NCBI GenBank assembly: GCA_032433765.1
Contig: JAVIAB010000047.1
Span: forward strand, 364,501 to 428,500
Direction of reading: 5' to 3'
DNA length: 64,000 nt
Source of the DNA: Megaustenia siamemsis
Taxonomy: Eukaryota > Mollusca > Gastropoda > Stylommatophora > Ariophantidae
Both the position numbers and the translations under genes were made by a program. Position 1 is the stretch's first letter, and each line of letters starts with the position of its first letter. Under the pieces are notes generated by a model. The model saw only the letters and a program-made list of their open reading frames with translations, had not been told where the DNA came from and did not search any database. Of this stretch, positions 22,076 through 53,190 are shown one piece after another.

Positions 22076-22683
22076 AACCTTTCTGGTGTCCACAGTATTG
22101 GACAATATCAGCTGTTCTGCAGCACAGACCCGTGTCTTATCCTTGACCTCATATTTTGAATGATTATGTAACACACCAACAAGACAAGTTAGTGAACATT
22201 CCCTCTACCCCAGCTGGTGCACACGTATGTTGTGTGCATTGTTAGATGATCTCCCGTCATTGGATCTGCAGCCAAGAATCCAACACTATGGACCAATAAT
22301 AAGCAGAACAATGAAGCTATGGAAGTATGTCATGTTGAAGAAATGAAGACACACATTTAACTTTTATAAATATCTGTGAGCACACGCTGAATAATCCAGT
22401 GAGCTCTAAGACACAATTTAATGTCCGAGCAGCCATTTTGAAAGTCAAATGTGAAAGGAAAGAAGGCCAGCCATTTTGTTTAAAACATCATTCATCATGG
22501 GCAACCGGTGTAACGTCAGTTTGAAAGCCCGCAAGATTTCCCACTTTGGGTTAGCTAAGGTCACCGGTACAGGAGTTGTGAAGTTTTTATTGTTGGTGTT
22601 ATGACGTATTTATTGTTATTGTTATGACGTATATTGTTGATGTTATGAAGTATTTATGGTTGATTGTATGAAGTAACAGAAAA
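22076..22683. other. A/B intergenic spacer
   Basis: Single-copy DNA with a short degenerate ttattgttgatgttatgacgta repeat at about 22580-22675. That repeat resembles the 59-bp array at 49215-49440. No gene recognised. Confidence 0.5.
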
Positions 22684-23720
22684 CAACATGAGAGATAAGA
22701 TCAGAAATGAAGAACTGAGAAAAAAGCTAGGAATAACCCCCGCCATAGAATATATACAGAAATAACAGATAAAATGGTTTAGCCACGTGACAAGGCAGAA
22801 AGATCAAAACACAACACAGCGAGCCTTCAGTAAAAGTTTCGAGAACACCAGAACCAAGGGCCGACCACGAAAAAGATGGACTGAGGGGATATCAGATAAA
22901 TTAGGAAAAATAACAGCAAGAGAGGCAAATAACAGTAGCAATATGAATAAAATAACAACAGGGAAATATTGACACAATTACGATGCAGAAATCCAAGCAA
23001 TAAAGTTGGCAATAGAAAAACTGCTGAACAGTAATCTTAGCCATCCTGTAGTGTTTTTGACAGATGCAAAATCAGTACACCAGGCGCTACAATCCAGACA
23101 ATTACCACATCTGCAGACCTTATTGACTGAACTCTGCAAGCACCACAGGGTTGCCCTGCAGTGGATCCCATCTCACTGTGGAATACCAGGACACGAGAAA
23201 GCAGATCAGTTGGCAAAGGAAGGTTCAACATGCACACAACTAGATACACCGGTTGCATACCATCATAAGAAACAGATAATCAAATCAATCAGAGGACCAC
23301 AAGCCCCAAATCAGGATGCCTTTCATAATATGAATAGATAAAAACAAGTTATCATTATACGCCTCAGAACAGGACACAATCGACTCCTTAGTCACATGTT
23401 TACAAAATTCAAGATCGGCACCTCAACTACTTGTACATGTGGACAGGCGCCCCAGATTGCTTAACACATACTTCAAGACTGTACTGAATATAGTAGACTA
23501 AGGAAAATCCATTGGCCCATAGATACAACACTACCGACAAAACTATATGGGCCATTGCAAGAATGACAAAAGACAGTAAAATGTATACAAGAAACGACAT
23601 TGCAGATATAGACAATACTTCGGGCGAACGAAAGAAAGATAGATAGCAGGAGAGGCGAACAGAAGAACAACAAACCGCAAATTATATCCCACATGGACGC
23701 AGAAAGGGAAATGAGGAGGT
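22684..23720 (+). mobile_element. LINE 3' end, split by a second LINE
   Basis: Left part (22684-22930): RDKIRNEELRKKLGI, QIKWFSHVTRQKDQNTTQR, KGRPRKRWTEGI, KITAREA. Right part (23645-23710): ANRRTTNRKLYPTWTQKGK then stop. The same C-terminus is uninterrupted in the LINE at 45000-45810. The host is degraded by stops. Confidence 0.75.
22935..23644 (+). mobile_element. RNase H-containing LINE fragment nested in the other LINE
   Basis: Encodes a retrotransposon RNase H: EIQAIKLAIEKL, VVFLTDAKSVHQALQS, VALQWIPSHCGIPGHEKAD (catalytic acidic residues and the late His visible). It continues past a stop into LRTGHNRLLSHMFTKFKIG and CTCGQAPQIA, typical of I/Jockey-superfamily C-termini. The 3' tail is A/GATA-rich. 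Similar gagaggcraa words flank both ends and may be a diverged target-site duplication. Open only from 23006 to 23341, so it is a pseudogene. Confidence 0.8.
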
Positions 23721-23839
23721 AAAGGAGAAGGTGTAAAGCATTTATTGTTGGAAAACAAGATACTGGCACGCGGCCAGCTTTGGGTCACTACCATCTCTCA
23801 ACTGCTGCTTTTCGGTGTCCTCGATTCCAAGAAAATATA

Positions 23840-24390
23840 AAACTCCATCCAACGCTTTCACAACATATAACACAACCTCTCACAACATATAATACAACCT
23901 CTCACAACATATAATACAACCTTTCACAACATATAACACTTAATTTCACAACATATAACACAACATATAACACAACCTTTCAAAACATATAACACAACCT
24001 TTCAAAACATATAACACTTAATTTCACAACAAATAATACAACCTTTCACAACATGTAACACAACCTCTCACAACAAATAATACAACCTTTCACAACATAT
24101 AATACAACCTTTCACAACATATAACACTTAATTTCACAACATATAACACAACATATAACACAACCTTTCAAAACATATAACACTTAATTTCACAACAAAT
24201 AATACAACCTTTCACAGCATATAACACAACCTTTCACAACATATAACACAACCTCTCACAACATATAACACAACCTTTCACAACATACAATAATTTGTCA
24301 TATCATATTAAAACAATCTTTTACAACATATAACATAACCTTTCACAACATATAAAACAACCTTTCACAACATATAATTCACAACATATT
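23840..24390. repeat. 24-bp minisatellite downstream of gene B
   Basis: About 22 irregular copies of the acctttcacaacatataaca type, with gaps and variants. Abuts the conserved 3' end of gene B. A minimal version is found downstream of gene A (5855-5935). Confidence 0.9.
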
Positions 24391-24440
24391 GACATACACA
24401 ATGTATAAACTATTACAATGTGGTATTATCAGAATAGACG

Positions 24441-24446
24441 TTTATT
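24441..24446 (-). promoter_or_regulatory. Gene B polyadenylation signal AATAAA
   Basis: Minus-strand AATAAA lies 133 bases after the gene B stop, in the block conserved with gene A (5970-5975). The spacing differs because of a caa-rich microsatellite in the 3' UTR. Confidence 0.65.
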
Positions 24447-24578
24447 ATCGGGAAAACGTTGTCAATACACAACAATAACAACAACAACAACAGCAACAAC
24501 AACTACAACAACTCTCTGTATCTGCTCTCCAAACCACTTCTCCAGCCAAGTTTACATGACGTCACTGTGACTAGTCTT

Positions 24579-44682
<20,104 letters not shown>

Positions 44683-44999
44683 CTTGAGATCAAAATGCAC
44701 GAAGCACAAGTTGAAAGTTGGCACAGAAATCAAAATAAAAACAAAAAAATGACCCAAAGAACGCGCAAAAATGCTGGCCACAATGCACAGTTCAGTGAAA
44801 GATGAAGCAAGAAAAGTTGCACGAACAAATCTGCCCAATAAGCGTTGTATTGTAGACGTTTTTTTGTTTTTGGTCATAAAAATGTTGGGAATGGTTCCGG
44901 AGAGAATGTGTCCATGAGACACGAGCTCGCTGATAATGAATTAGTCACGTGATTTGTGTGTGATCGTCGTGGCCTTGGATACAACTGATCACATTAATT
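44683..44999 (-). promoter_or_regulatory. Gene B 5' UTR and proximal promoter region (approximate)
   Basis: Conserved with gene A 21034-21360. It ends at acattaatt (44991-44999), the left target-site duplication of a LINE. No TATA box assigned. Confidence 0.45.
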
Positions 45000-45810
45000 C
45001 TCTTCTTCCTCTTTCCTTGCTCATCTGCCGTTCAGCGTCGAGGGGAGATATAATTTGCGGTCTTTTGCTCTTCTGTTCGCCTCTGCTGCTGTTATGTTTC
45101 CTAGTGCTTCTAATATTCCATCGACCCATCTTTTTCGTGGTCGACCCTTGGGTCTGGTGTTCTCACAACGTTTGTTGAAGGCTCGTTGTGTTGTGTTTTG
45201 TTCTTTCTGCCTTGTCACGTGGCCAAACCATTTTATTTGTTGTTTCCTTATATATTCTATGGCGGGGGCTATTCCTCGCTTTTTTCTGTTCTTCATTTCT
45301 GATCCTATCTCTCAGACTGTTTCCTGTCATTCGTCTAACACATTTCATCTCTGTAAAGGTTATTATTCTTATTGTTCTTGCATCTAGGGTCCAGGTCTGG
45401 CATTGGTAGCACAACGTTGGGATGAAGGTTGTATTGTATAGTGCTCGTTTTGCCTCCAGAGTTATTTCCTTGTTGGACAATAGTGGTGATAACTGTCCGA
45501 TGATTTGACAAGCTTTGTTGCATCTTGATTCTATCTCTGCTGTTTGAGAATTATCGTTTTGTCATTAGACTTCCTAGGTATTTGAATTCCTCTACTTGTT
45601 TTAGTTGTCTGCCTTCTATAGTTATGTTGATGTTCTGTTTATATTTGGCGACATTCATGACTTCTGTTTTGTTGATGTTGATTTTCATGTTGTATTTTGT
45701 GCTTGAGATGTTGAGTTTAAGTGTTCTTGTAGGTCTTCTATTGTTTCATGTGTTAGTGCCTGGTCGTCTACAAATAGAAGCTTGTTGATCTGCTCTGTCT
45801 CTATTTACTG
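45000..45810 (-). mobile_element. LINE 3' fragment inserted upstream of gene B
   Basis: Minus strand reads DDQALTHETIEDLQEHLK, MKININKTEVMNVAKYKQ, LKQVEEFKYLGSLM, YQCQTWTLDARTIRII, IKWFGHVTRQKEQNTTQ and KGRPRKRWVDGILEALG, with frameshifts: a reverse-transcriptase thumb and C-terminus. Flanked by acattaatt at 44991-44999 and 45811-45819. Gene A has the empty site. Same family as the outer LINE at 22684-23720. Confidence 0.88.
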
Positions 45811-45894
45811 ACATTAATTATTGGTGACATTATCTTGTCTTACCTCTTGTTATTGTTAAAGAGGTGACGAGTGTAGGCTCATATTGCTTGGAGA

Positions 45895-46545
45895 TGTCAC
45901 AGAACAGATGACAGGCATTTCAATAACAGCTGACAGACATTTCAATAACAGCTGACAGACATTTCAGTAACAGCTGACAGACATTTCAGTAACAGCTGAC
46001 AGACATTTCAATAACAGCTGATAAACATTTCAATAACAGCTGATAGACATTTCAATGACAGACATTTTAATAACAGCTGACAGACATTTCAATAACAGCT
46101 GACAGACATTTTAATAACAGCTGACAGACATTTCAATAACAGCTGACAGACATTTCAATAACAGCTGATAGACATTTCAATAACAGCTGACAGACATTTC
46201 AATAACAGCTGATAGACATTTCAATGACAGACATTTCAATAACAGCTGATAGACATTTCAATAACAGCTGACAGACATTTCAATAACAGCTGACAGACAT
46301 TTCAATAACAGCTGACAGACATTTCAATAACAGCTGATAGACATTTCAATAACAGCTGATAGACATTTCAATAACAGCTGACAGACATTTCAATGACAGA
46401 CATTTCAATAACAGCTGATAGACATTTCAATGACAGACATTTCAATTATAGCTGACAGACATTTCAATGACAGACATATCAATAACAGCTGACAGACATT
46501 TCAATAACAGCTGACAGACATTTCAATGACAGACATTTCAACACA
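45895..46545. repeat. 22-bp minisatellite, about 30 copies
   Basis: The unit is built from acagctgacagacatttc and aata, with some units lacking acagctgat. It resumes at 48570-48690 after a 2-kb transposon nest. Confidence 0.95.
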
Positions 46546-46735
46546 TCATCATCATCCTCATCATGTACAATACCGATTGGCGTAGGCGATCATGTCCTTC
46601 CACAATCTTCTATCCACACAACATCTTATCAATTCTGTTTCTATTTTGCACGCCATGACATTAAGCTATATAGTATCTCTCTCATTGTCGTCCGCGATCT
46701 CTCTTTCCCAGTATCTAGTCGATTGTAACCAAAAA
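46546..46735 (-). mobile_element. LINE 3' end with GAT-repeat tail (minus)
   Basis: Minus strand ends LWKDMIAYANRYCT, stop, then a (gat)n tail read as cat repeats at 46548-46566. Typical of the C-terminal end of a LINE ORF. Confidence 0.55.
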
Positions 46736-46930
46736 TTGTGAAAACTGGTAAAATTGAGAGACGAAGAGATAGAGAGAAGCAGAGAGAAAAGATACCAGAC
46801 AGCTTAAGAGAATGGCTGGACAGAAGGTCAACAACAGAAATGATAAATTACTGTCGAGATCGAAAGTTGTTGAGAGACATGATCACCTACGCCAGCAGGC
46901 ATGGTATTTAATGGTTATGATGAACCAAGT
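46736..46930 (+). mobile_element. LINE 3' end (plus), head to head with the previous one
   Basis: Plus strand reads IPDSLREWLDRRSTTEMINY, then RDRKLLRDMITYASRHGI and stop, similar to the minus fragment next to it. The two 5'-truncated ends of the same kind meet near 46735. Confidence 0.6.
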
Positions 46931-47039
46931 ATTCCAACTTTCCTCTACTCATGATGTGATGGGAAAGTGCCGATTGTTTTTTTCTGATGTTTTTTTTATG
47001 GGCTCCATTTTTATGTTCCTTCTTTGAGAATGTCCTCAT

Positions 47040-47690
47040 TGGTCTTTATAGCTGTCCAAATCCCATCTGTCTGGCCTCTAATCGTATTTTAATGTGTTGG
47101 TCTGTTGTCCATGATTCGCTTCCATAGGTCAGAATTGGCTCTATGCACAGATGAACTCTCTTTCTCACTTATATTGACAGAAGACGTTGTTGCATGAGAC
47201 GTTTTTAATTTTATGAAATGCTTTTTTGATCTGAGCTATTCTGCTTTTACGGAGGCAAATGGCGAGATTTGGTAAAAGATCTTTTCAAGGATTGAAAACT
47301 GCTAGAATAAAAATTTAGATAAGAGAAGGAGTATCTGGGTCTACGCCCTATGGCCCGGCTACGGCTCGAAAGGTCAATAGATAGATATTATGCTTTTTAT
47401 TTCTGTGGTACATCTCCCATCTAATGTTATTATTTTGCCCACGTATTTGACACTCTCCACTTGTTTCAGATTTGTCCTGTTTATTGTTGTGCTGCATGAT
47501 GGTGATGATTGTTTCTTTGATATGACCATTACTTCTGCTTTCTTACTATTCAGACTGAGACCATTCGTGTTGCTTTCTTATATTATTATGTATATCATTC
47601 TCTATCTCTGACTGTGTTATCCGCATATGTCAAATAGTTTATGTTGTGATCGTTGATTTCAATTTCATTTTGGAGGCGAAGGCGCGCCTC
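47040..47690 (-). mobile_element. LINE reverse-transcriptase remnant, split by another LINE tail
   Basis: Minus strand: LQNEIEINDHNINYLTYAD (catalytic YADD region, second Asp changed), QVESVKY-like, then after the insertion RIAQIKKAFHKIKNV and YGSESWTTDQHIKIRLEARQ. Frameshifts present. Interrupted at 47259-47386. Confidence 0.7.
47259..47386 (+). mobile_element. RTE-like LINE tail, 128 bp
   Basis: The last codons (WRDLVKDL-like), then the ggcccggctacggctcgaaa 3' UTR block and a gata tail: the same family as 15047-17649. Short tgctttta-like words on both sides may be its target duplication. Confidence 0.8.
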
Positions 47691-48265
47691 ACAGCACCAG
47701 AACCGGAAGTTGTCAGCGACCAGAGTTGATGGCTTGCGCCAGGAGCGGTGAACCAGAACCATCCAGACCATGCTCCACTTCTCCGTGGTGCCTCTAGTAA
47801 CAGACTAACCTGTCTAGTCTGGCCAAGCGAGTAGGGATCGAAGAGGAAAGACAACCCGGTACTCAAAAATGTAATGCTGAAGTCGGATGTGTTGGGCCGA
47901 AAGGCGCAAATATCACAGTTATACTGTAAACCACAACACAACGCAGACACGCCCACTTAATGTCCTTTTAACCGCGGATGATGAAGAGGTGCACTCCTTT
48001 AGTCATCGGGCGAACGCAAGCAAGCTATTCCATTTTTGTCTACTATTGATCTCATAATATGTTCACTGTAAAGTGCTCAGGACAGAGATTCAAATTGACC
48101 AAAGTTGTGTTCTTGGTTCACTTCTATATTCGCAGATTCAGCCACGAGAGAAACTGTTCAGCAAAACAGCATCCAACATCCAGCATCCAGCATATCACAT
48201 TAATATTTTATCAAACAACAAACTTATCATGATTGTTTCCTACCATCCGTCAGTCAAGACGTCAA
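47691..48265. other. Unclassified sequence in the transposon nest
   Basis: 47691-47960 looks inserted (it interrupts the LINE homology) and shares agttgtcagcgacc with 59690-59705. 47960-48265 is single-copy. No domain recognised. Confidence 0.35.
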
Positions 48266-48267
48266 AG

Positions 48268-48345
48268 GCCACACATACACACACACACACGCGAACACAC
48301 ACACGCACGCACAAACGCGCACGCACGCACACGCGCATACGCACA
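48268..48345. repeat. CA/CG-type microsatellite
   Basis: Interrupted (ca)n with acgc variants. Confidence 0.9.
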
Positions 48346-48349
48346 TAAG

Positions 48350-48568
48350 GTGAAAAATCCGGCGACAGAACACAGCTTTGTCAGACTCCTTGTTTTATAT
48401 ATTGGAACTGTCCTGTTTGCTTGGTTCTGTTTGTTGCCAGTACATGTTTTTATGATTCGCAGATCCTTGCCATCAAAGTTTAATTTCTCCAACATATTGA
48501 TTATTTCCACATGCTTTACTTTGTCAAATACTTTTGTATAATCTATAAAGCACAAATATACAGATCTT
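48350..48568 (-). mobile_element. LINE reverse-transcriptase fragment
   Basis: Minus strand reads VYLCFIDYTKVFDKVKHVEI, INMLEKLNFDGKDLRIIK: the A-box (FIDYTKAFD) segment of LINE reverse transcriptase. Flanked on the right by the resumed 22-bp array. Confidence 0.8.
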
Positions 48569-48569
48569 T

Positions 48570-48690
48570 TAATGACAGCTGACAAATATTTGAACGACAG
48601 ATATTCAATGTCAGCTGACAGATATTTGAACGACAGACATTTCAATAACAGACATTTCAATGGCAGACATTTCAACGACAGCTTTTGTTA
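48570..48690. repeat. Right part of the 22-bp minisatellite
   Basis: acagctgacaratatttgaa and cagacatttcaa units, the same family as 45895-46545, separated from it by the transposon nest. Confidence 0.85.
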
Positions 48691-48734
48691 GCAATGACAT
48701 CTATCGATACAGAGCAGTGACGGAGCAGTGTCCA

Positions 48735-48950
48735 TGTATAGAAGACAATCACACATGTGTCCATGTAAAGAAAACGATCAAACATGTGTCCATGTATAGA
48801 AGACAATCAAACATGTGTCCATGTATAGAAGACAATCACACATGTGTCCATGTAAAGAAGACGATCAAACATGTGTCCATGTATAGAAGACAATCAAACA
48901 TGTGTCCATGTATAGAAGACAATCAAACATGTGTCCAGATAGAAACGACA
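48735..48950. repeat. 29-bp minisatellite, about 7 copies
   Basis: The unit contains gtccatgtatagaagacaat and caaacatgt, alternating with gtaaagaaracgat variants. Confidence 0.93.
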
Positions 48951-49214
48951 ATCCCCAGTGAGTGATAATCCCTCGTTATTCTCCTATTTATTTGCTCATT
49001 CCAGCTGTACCCGACTAGAAGATGTTAGTTCAGCAAGTTGGAAAGATATCAGAAATGGTTCACTAGCAAGTGATATGACCACCACTACAACATTAAGAGC
49101 TTACAGTGAAGACTTCCATCACTCCAGTGTTACAGCATCAGGTCGGAGTGCAAGGTCCGAAGGCAAAGACTAGCTTTGAGACCGTGTTGGATTAACAGAA
49201 GTCAACGGTCGAGA
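48951..49214 (+). other. Single-copy island with a possible plus-strand exon
   Basis: A good acceptor (tttgctcattccag, AG at 49003-49004) and a GT at 49142 bracket 137 bp, open in one frame: TRLEDVSSASWKDIRNGS, then LRAYSEDFHHSSVTASG. Ser/Thr-rich, no domain recognised. Weak evidence only. Confidence 0.2.
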
Positions 49215-49440
49215 AATTATGAAGTATTTATTGTTGGTGTAGTGACGTATTGACGATTTGAAGTCTGTATTCTTGTTGTGAAGTATTTATTGTTGGTGTT
49301 GTGACGTATTGACGATTTGAAGTCTGTATTCTTGTTGTGAAGTATTTATTGTTGGTGTTGTGACGTATTGACGATTTGAAGTCTGTATTCTTGTTGTGAA
49401 GTATTTATTGTTGGTGTTGTGACGTATTTATTATTTTAGT
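49215..49440. repeat. 59-bp tandem repeat, about 3.7 copies
   Basis: The unit contains gaagtatttattgttggtgt and gacgatttgaagtctgtatt. Nearly identical copies. Confidence 0.93.
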
Positions 49441-49479
49441 AATTTGAGCTGGAGTTGTGATGTATTTAATGTAAGTATT

Positions 49480-50095
49480 GTGACGTATATATTGAGAAAT
49501 TGTGACGTATGTATTGAGAGATTGTGACGTATATATTGAGAGATTGTGACGTATATATTGACAGATTGTGACGTAAATATTGACAGATTGTGACGTATTT
49601 ATTGAGAGATTTGACGTATACATTGAGAGATTGTGACATATTTATTGAGAGATTGTGACATATATATTGAGAGGTTGTGACGTATATATTGAGAGATTGT
49701 GACGCATATATTGAGAGATTGTGACGTATATATTGAGAGATTGTGACGTATCTATTGAGAGATTGTGACATATATATTGAGAGGTTGTGACGTATATATT
49801 GAGAGATTGTGACGTATTTATTGAGAGATTTTGACGTATACATTGAGAGATTGTGACATATATATTGAGAGATTATGACGTATATATTGAGAGATTGTGA
49901 CGTATTTATTGAGAGATTTTGACGTATACATTGAGAGATTGTGACATATATATTGAGAGGTTGTGACGTATATATTGAGAGATTGTGACATATATATTGA
50001 AAGATCGTGACGTATACATTGAGAGATTGTGACATATATATCGAAAGATCGTGACGTATATATTGAGAGATTGTGACATATTTATTAATAGAGTC
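49480..50095. repeat. 22-bp minisatellite, about 28 copies
   Basis: The unit is attgagagattgtgacgtat plus at. Variants (gacata, attttgacgtata) recur as higher-order blocks. Confidence 0.95.
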
Positions 50096-50300
50096 GTTAC
50101 ATATTTATGTGTGAGTGAAATGAAACGACACCTTCACTGTACAGAACTGAAGATGTTGAAGCTCATTACGCTGCGGCTGACACTCAACATAGAGTCACAG
50201 TGGCTATGAAACTGGTCTTAAAGCTGTGATCCTGTGCCAAGAGTCTCGTTGACGTTGAGAAAAGTAGAACTGGAGTGATGGTAGGAGAGGCAGGCCATTG
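50096..50300. other. Single-copy spacer
   Basis: About 200 bp; nothing recognised. Confidence 0.4.
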
Positions 50301-50799
50301 TTTCAATAACCAGCGAAATCAACCATTTGAACCACCTGTAGCCAGTCTCAATAACCAGTCAAGGAAGCCATTTGAACCGCCTGTAGCCAGTCTCAATAAC
50401 CAGTCAAGGAAGCCATTTGAACCGCCTGTAGCCAGTCTCAATAACCAGTCAAGGAAGCCATTTGAACCGCCTGTAGCCAGTCTCAATAAATAGTCAAGGA
50501 AACCATTTGAACCACCTGTAGCCAGTCTCAATAACCAGTCAAGGAAACCATTTGAACTACTTGTAGCCAGTCTCAATAACCATTCAAGGAAACCATTTGA
50601 ACCACTTGTAGCCAGTCTCAATAACCAGTCAATGAAACCATTTGAACCACTTGTAGCCAGTCTCAATAACCAGTCAAGGTAACCATTTGAACCACGTGTA
50701 GGCAGTCTCAATAACCAGTCAAGGAAACCATTTGAACCACTTGTAGCAAGTCTAACTAACCAACAAAAACAATCTGAGCCACATGTAACCATTCTCAAT
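50301..50799. repeat. 45-bp minisatellite, left part, about 11 copies
   Basis: The unit contains agtctcaataaccagtcaag and gaaaccatttgaaccac. Ends with aaccattctcaat (50787-50799), the left target duplication of the inserted element. Confidence 0.93.
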
Positions 50800-51168
50800 G
50801 GAGGAGTAGAAGCGCCTACGACCTGTGGTCGCAATAGCAGGGTCGGCGCACCTGCTGCTGACCAAGACCTAGCAGTTCTACTTCCTCCTGGTCTCCCCTG
50901 GAAACAGTCTGCGCCAAACCAGACTGGCTAACAGAAGCTAGGATCGCCGTGTTCCCTGTAGTGGTGGCTGTTACTGATATAGATGACCCAGTATTGCAGT
51001 ACCTCTGGGCTGGACTAGTAGTTTTCCAGCGTAGCCTGGGACAGACGAACTCCAACCTCTCCAGTAAGAGCCGGGAATGTCAAGAAAGCCATTACGACCC
51101 GCCATATCTTATGAGTCAAAGGGCAACCTGCCAGCACCAACTCGTGGCAATCAAACAACAACAACAAC
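50800..51168 (+). mobile_element. 369-bp retroelement-like insertion with (CAA)n tail
   Basis: Single-copy, relatively GC-rich insert between identical aaccattctcaat copies (50787-50799 and 51169-51181), ending in a (caa)n tail. This is the signature of a non-LTR insertion. No Pol III promoter or reverse-transcriptase motif recognised, so it is a SINE-like or 5'-truncated LINE copy of unknown family. Confidence 0.75.
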
Positions 51169-51181
51169 AACCATTCTCAAT

Positions 51182-51862
51182 AACCAGCCAATGAAACAGT
51201 TTGAGCCATTTGTAACTATCCTCAATAAACAACAAATAAAAACCATATGAGGCATCTGTAACCAGTTTCAATAACCAGCCAATGAAACCATTTTAATCAT
51301 CTGTAACCAGTTTCAATAGCCAGCCAATGAAACCATTTTAATCATCTGTAACCAGTTTCAATAGCCAGCCAATGAAACCATTTTAATAATCTGTAACCAG
51401 TTTTAATAACCAGCCAATGAAACCATTTTAATCATCTGTAACCAGTTTCAATAACCAGCCAATGAAACCATTTTAATCATCTGTAACCAGTTTCGATAAC
51501 CAGCCAATGAAACCATTTTAATCATCTGTAACCAGTTTCAATAGCCAGCCAATGAAACCATTTTAATCATCTGTAACCAGTTTTAATAACCAGCCAATGA
51601 AACCATTTTAATCATCTGTAACCAGTTTCAATAACCAGCCAATGAAACCATTGTAACCATCTGTAACCAGTTTCGATAACCAGCCAATGAAACCATTTTA
51701 ATCATCTGTAACCAGTTTTAATAACCAGCCAATGAAACCATTTTAATCATCTGTAACCAGTTTCAATAACCAGCCAATGAAACCATTTTAATCATCTGTA
51801 ACCAGTTTCAATAACCAGCCAATGAAACCATATGAGCCATCGGTAACCAGTCACGAGAGGTC
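51182..51862. repeat. 45-bp minisatellite, right part, about 15 copies
   Basis: The unit contains cagtttcaataaccagccaa and tgaaaccattttaatcatct. Same family as 50301-50799, but homogenised to a different variant on this side of the insertion. Confidence 0.93.
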
Positions 51863-52484
51863 TATCTTAACATCCCAATTGAGAACGTCCCATCAGGTAA
51901 AACAATAAAGATGTTTCTGATGTTGAAAGAAAGAACAACGATTTGGTTTAATTTCACTTCACATTTTATTCTTTGTCAACTGTGCCCAAACGATTCCACA
52001 AAAACATTCCGCCACAACCTGATGGTGCCAACATGCAAGACGCTTGTGAATCGTAGCCCAAATGTGCACATTGTTGTAATCACCCAATCTCCAGTAATCC
52101 ATTACTCTTCATCCAACTATAGTTCCTTCAGGCCTGCCGGAGAGAAACATAAAAGTAATCGATAAGAACATTAACATGGATACCGGCCCGCGTTATTCAT
52201 TGGGGCAAACATTGACGTCGTTTCACTATCGTTGCACTCACGACTGCCTCAATGGTGGTCACTATCTTAGTCTAGTTAATAGATCATCTTCCCGTAATGG
52301 TTCTGTCCTTGTGTTTACCACCTGTCAGCTCTAACGTTCCCAACATTACAACTACACATCGTTTACTTATGCGCTCACTTGTCTCAACATCAATTTGTAT
52401 TTGTTTATTGTTGTGTACGTACATTTTTGCTTATAATGCACGGTAATTCTAGACTTTTATAATGTATTTGTGTAAAGTATGATG
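51863..52484. other. Single-copy stretch, no gene recognised
   Basis: About 620 bp of non-repetitive DNA. ORFs are below 90 codons and no transposon motif was recognised on either strand. Confidence 0.5.
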
Positions 52485-53190
52485 TTTCTATACATCTATA
52501 ATTAGTGTCTATATGGCATTTCTCTGCACATCTATGTCTATATAGCATATTTCTGCATATCTATAATTAATGTCTATATAGCATATGTCTACACATCTAT
52601 AATTAATGTCTATATAGCATATTTCTGCACATCTATAATTAATGTCTATATAGCATATTTCTGCACATCTATAATTAATGTCTATATAGCATATTTCTGC
52701 ATATCTATAATTAATGTCTATTTTGCATATTTCTACACATATATAATTAATGTCTATATAGCATATTTCTGCACATCTATAAATAATGTCTATATACCAT
52801 ATTTCTGCACATCTATAATTAATGTCTATATAGCATATTTCTACACATCTATAATTAATGTCTATATAGCATATTTCTACACATATATAATTAATGTCTA
52901 TATAGCATATTTCTGCACATCTATAATTAATGTCTATATACCATATTTCTGCACATCTATAATTAATGTCTATATAGCATATTTCTACACATCTATAATT
53001 AATGTCTATATAGCATATTTCTACACAACTATAATTAATGTCTATATAGCATATTTCTACACATCTATAATTAATGTCTATATAGCATATTTCTACACAT
53101 CTATAATTAATGTCTATATAGCATATTTCTACACATCTATAATTAATGTCTATATAGCATATTTCTACACATCTATAATTAATGTCTATA
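52485..53190. repeat. 36-bp minisatellite, left part, about 20 copies
   Basis: The unit contains tctataattaatgtctatat and agcatatttctacaca. It continues at 54194 after a fold-back element. Confidence 0.95.

Noticed and set aside
23006..23341. A cellular RNase H gene
   Set aside because: The downstream LRTGHNRLL and CTCGQAPQ segments and the A/GATA-rich tail mark it as a retrotransposon C-terminus.
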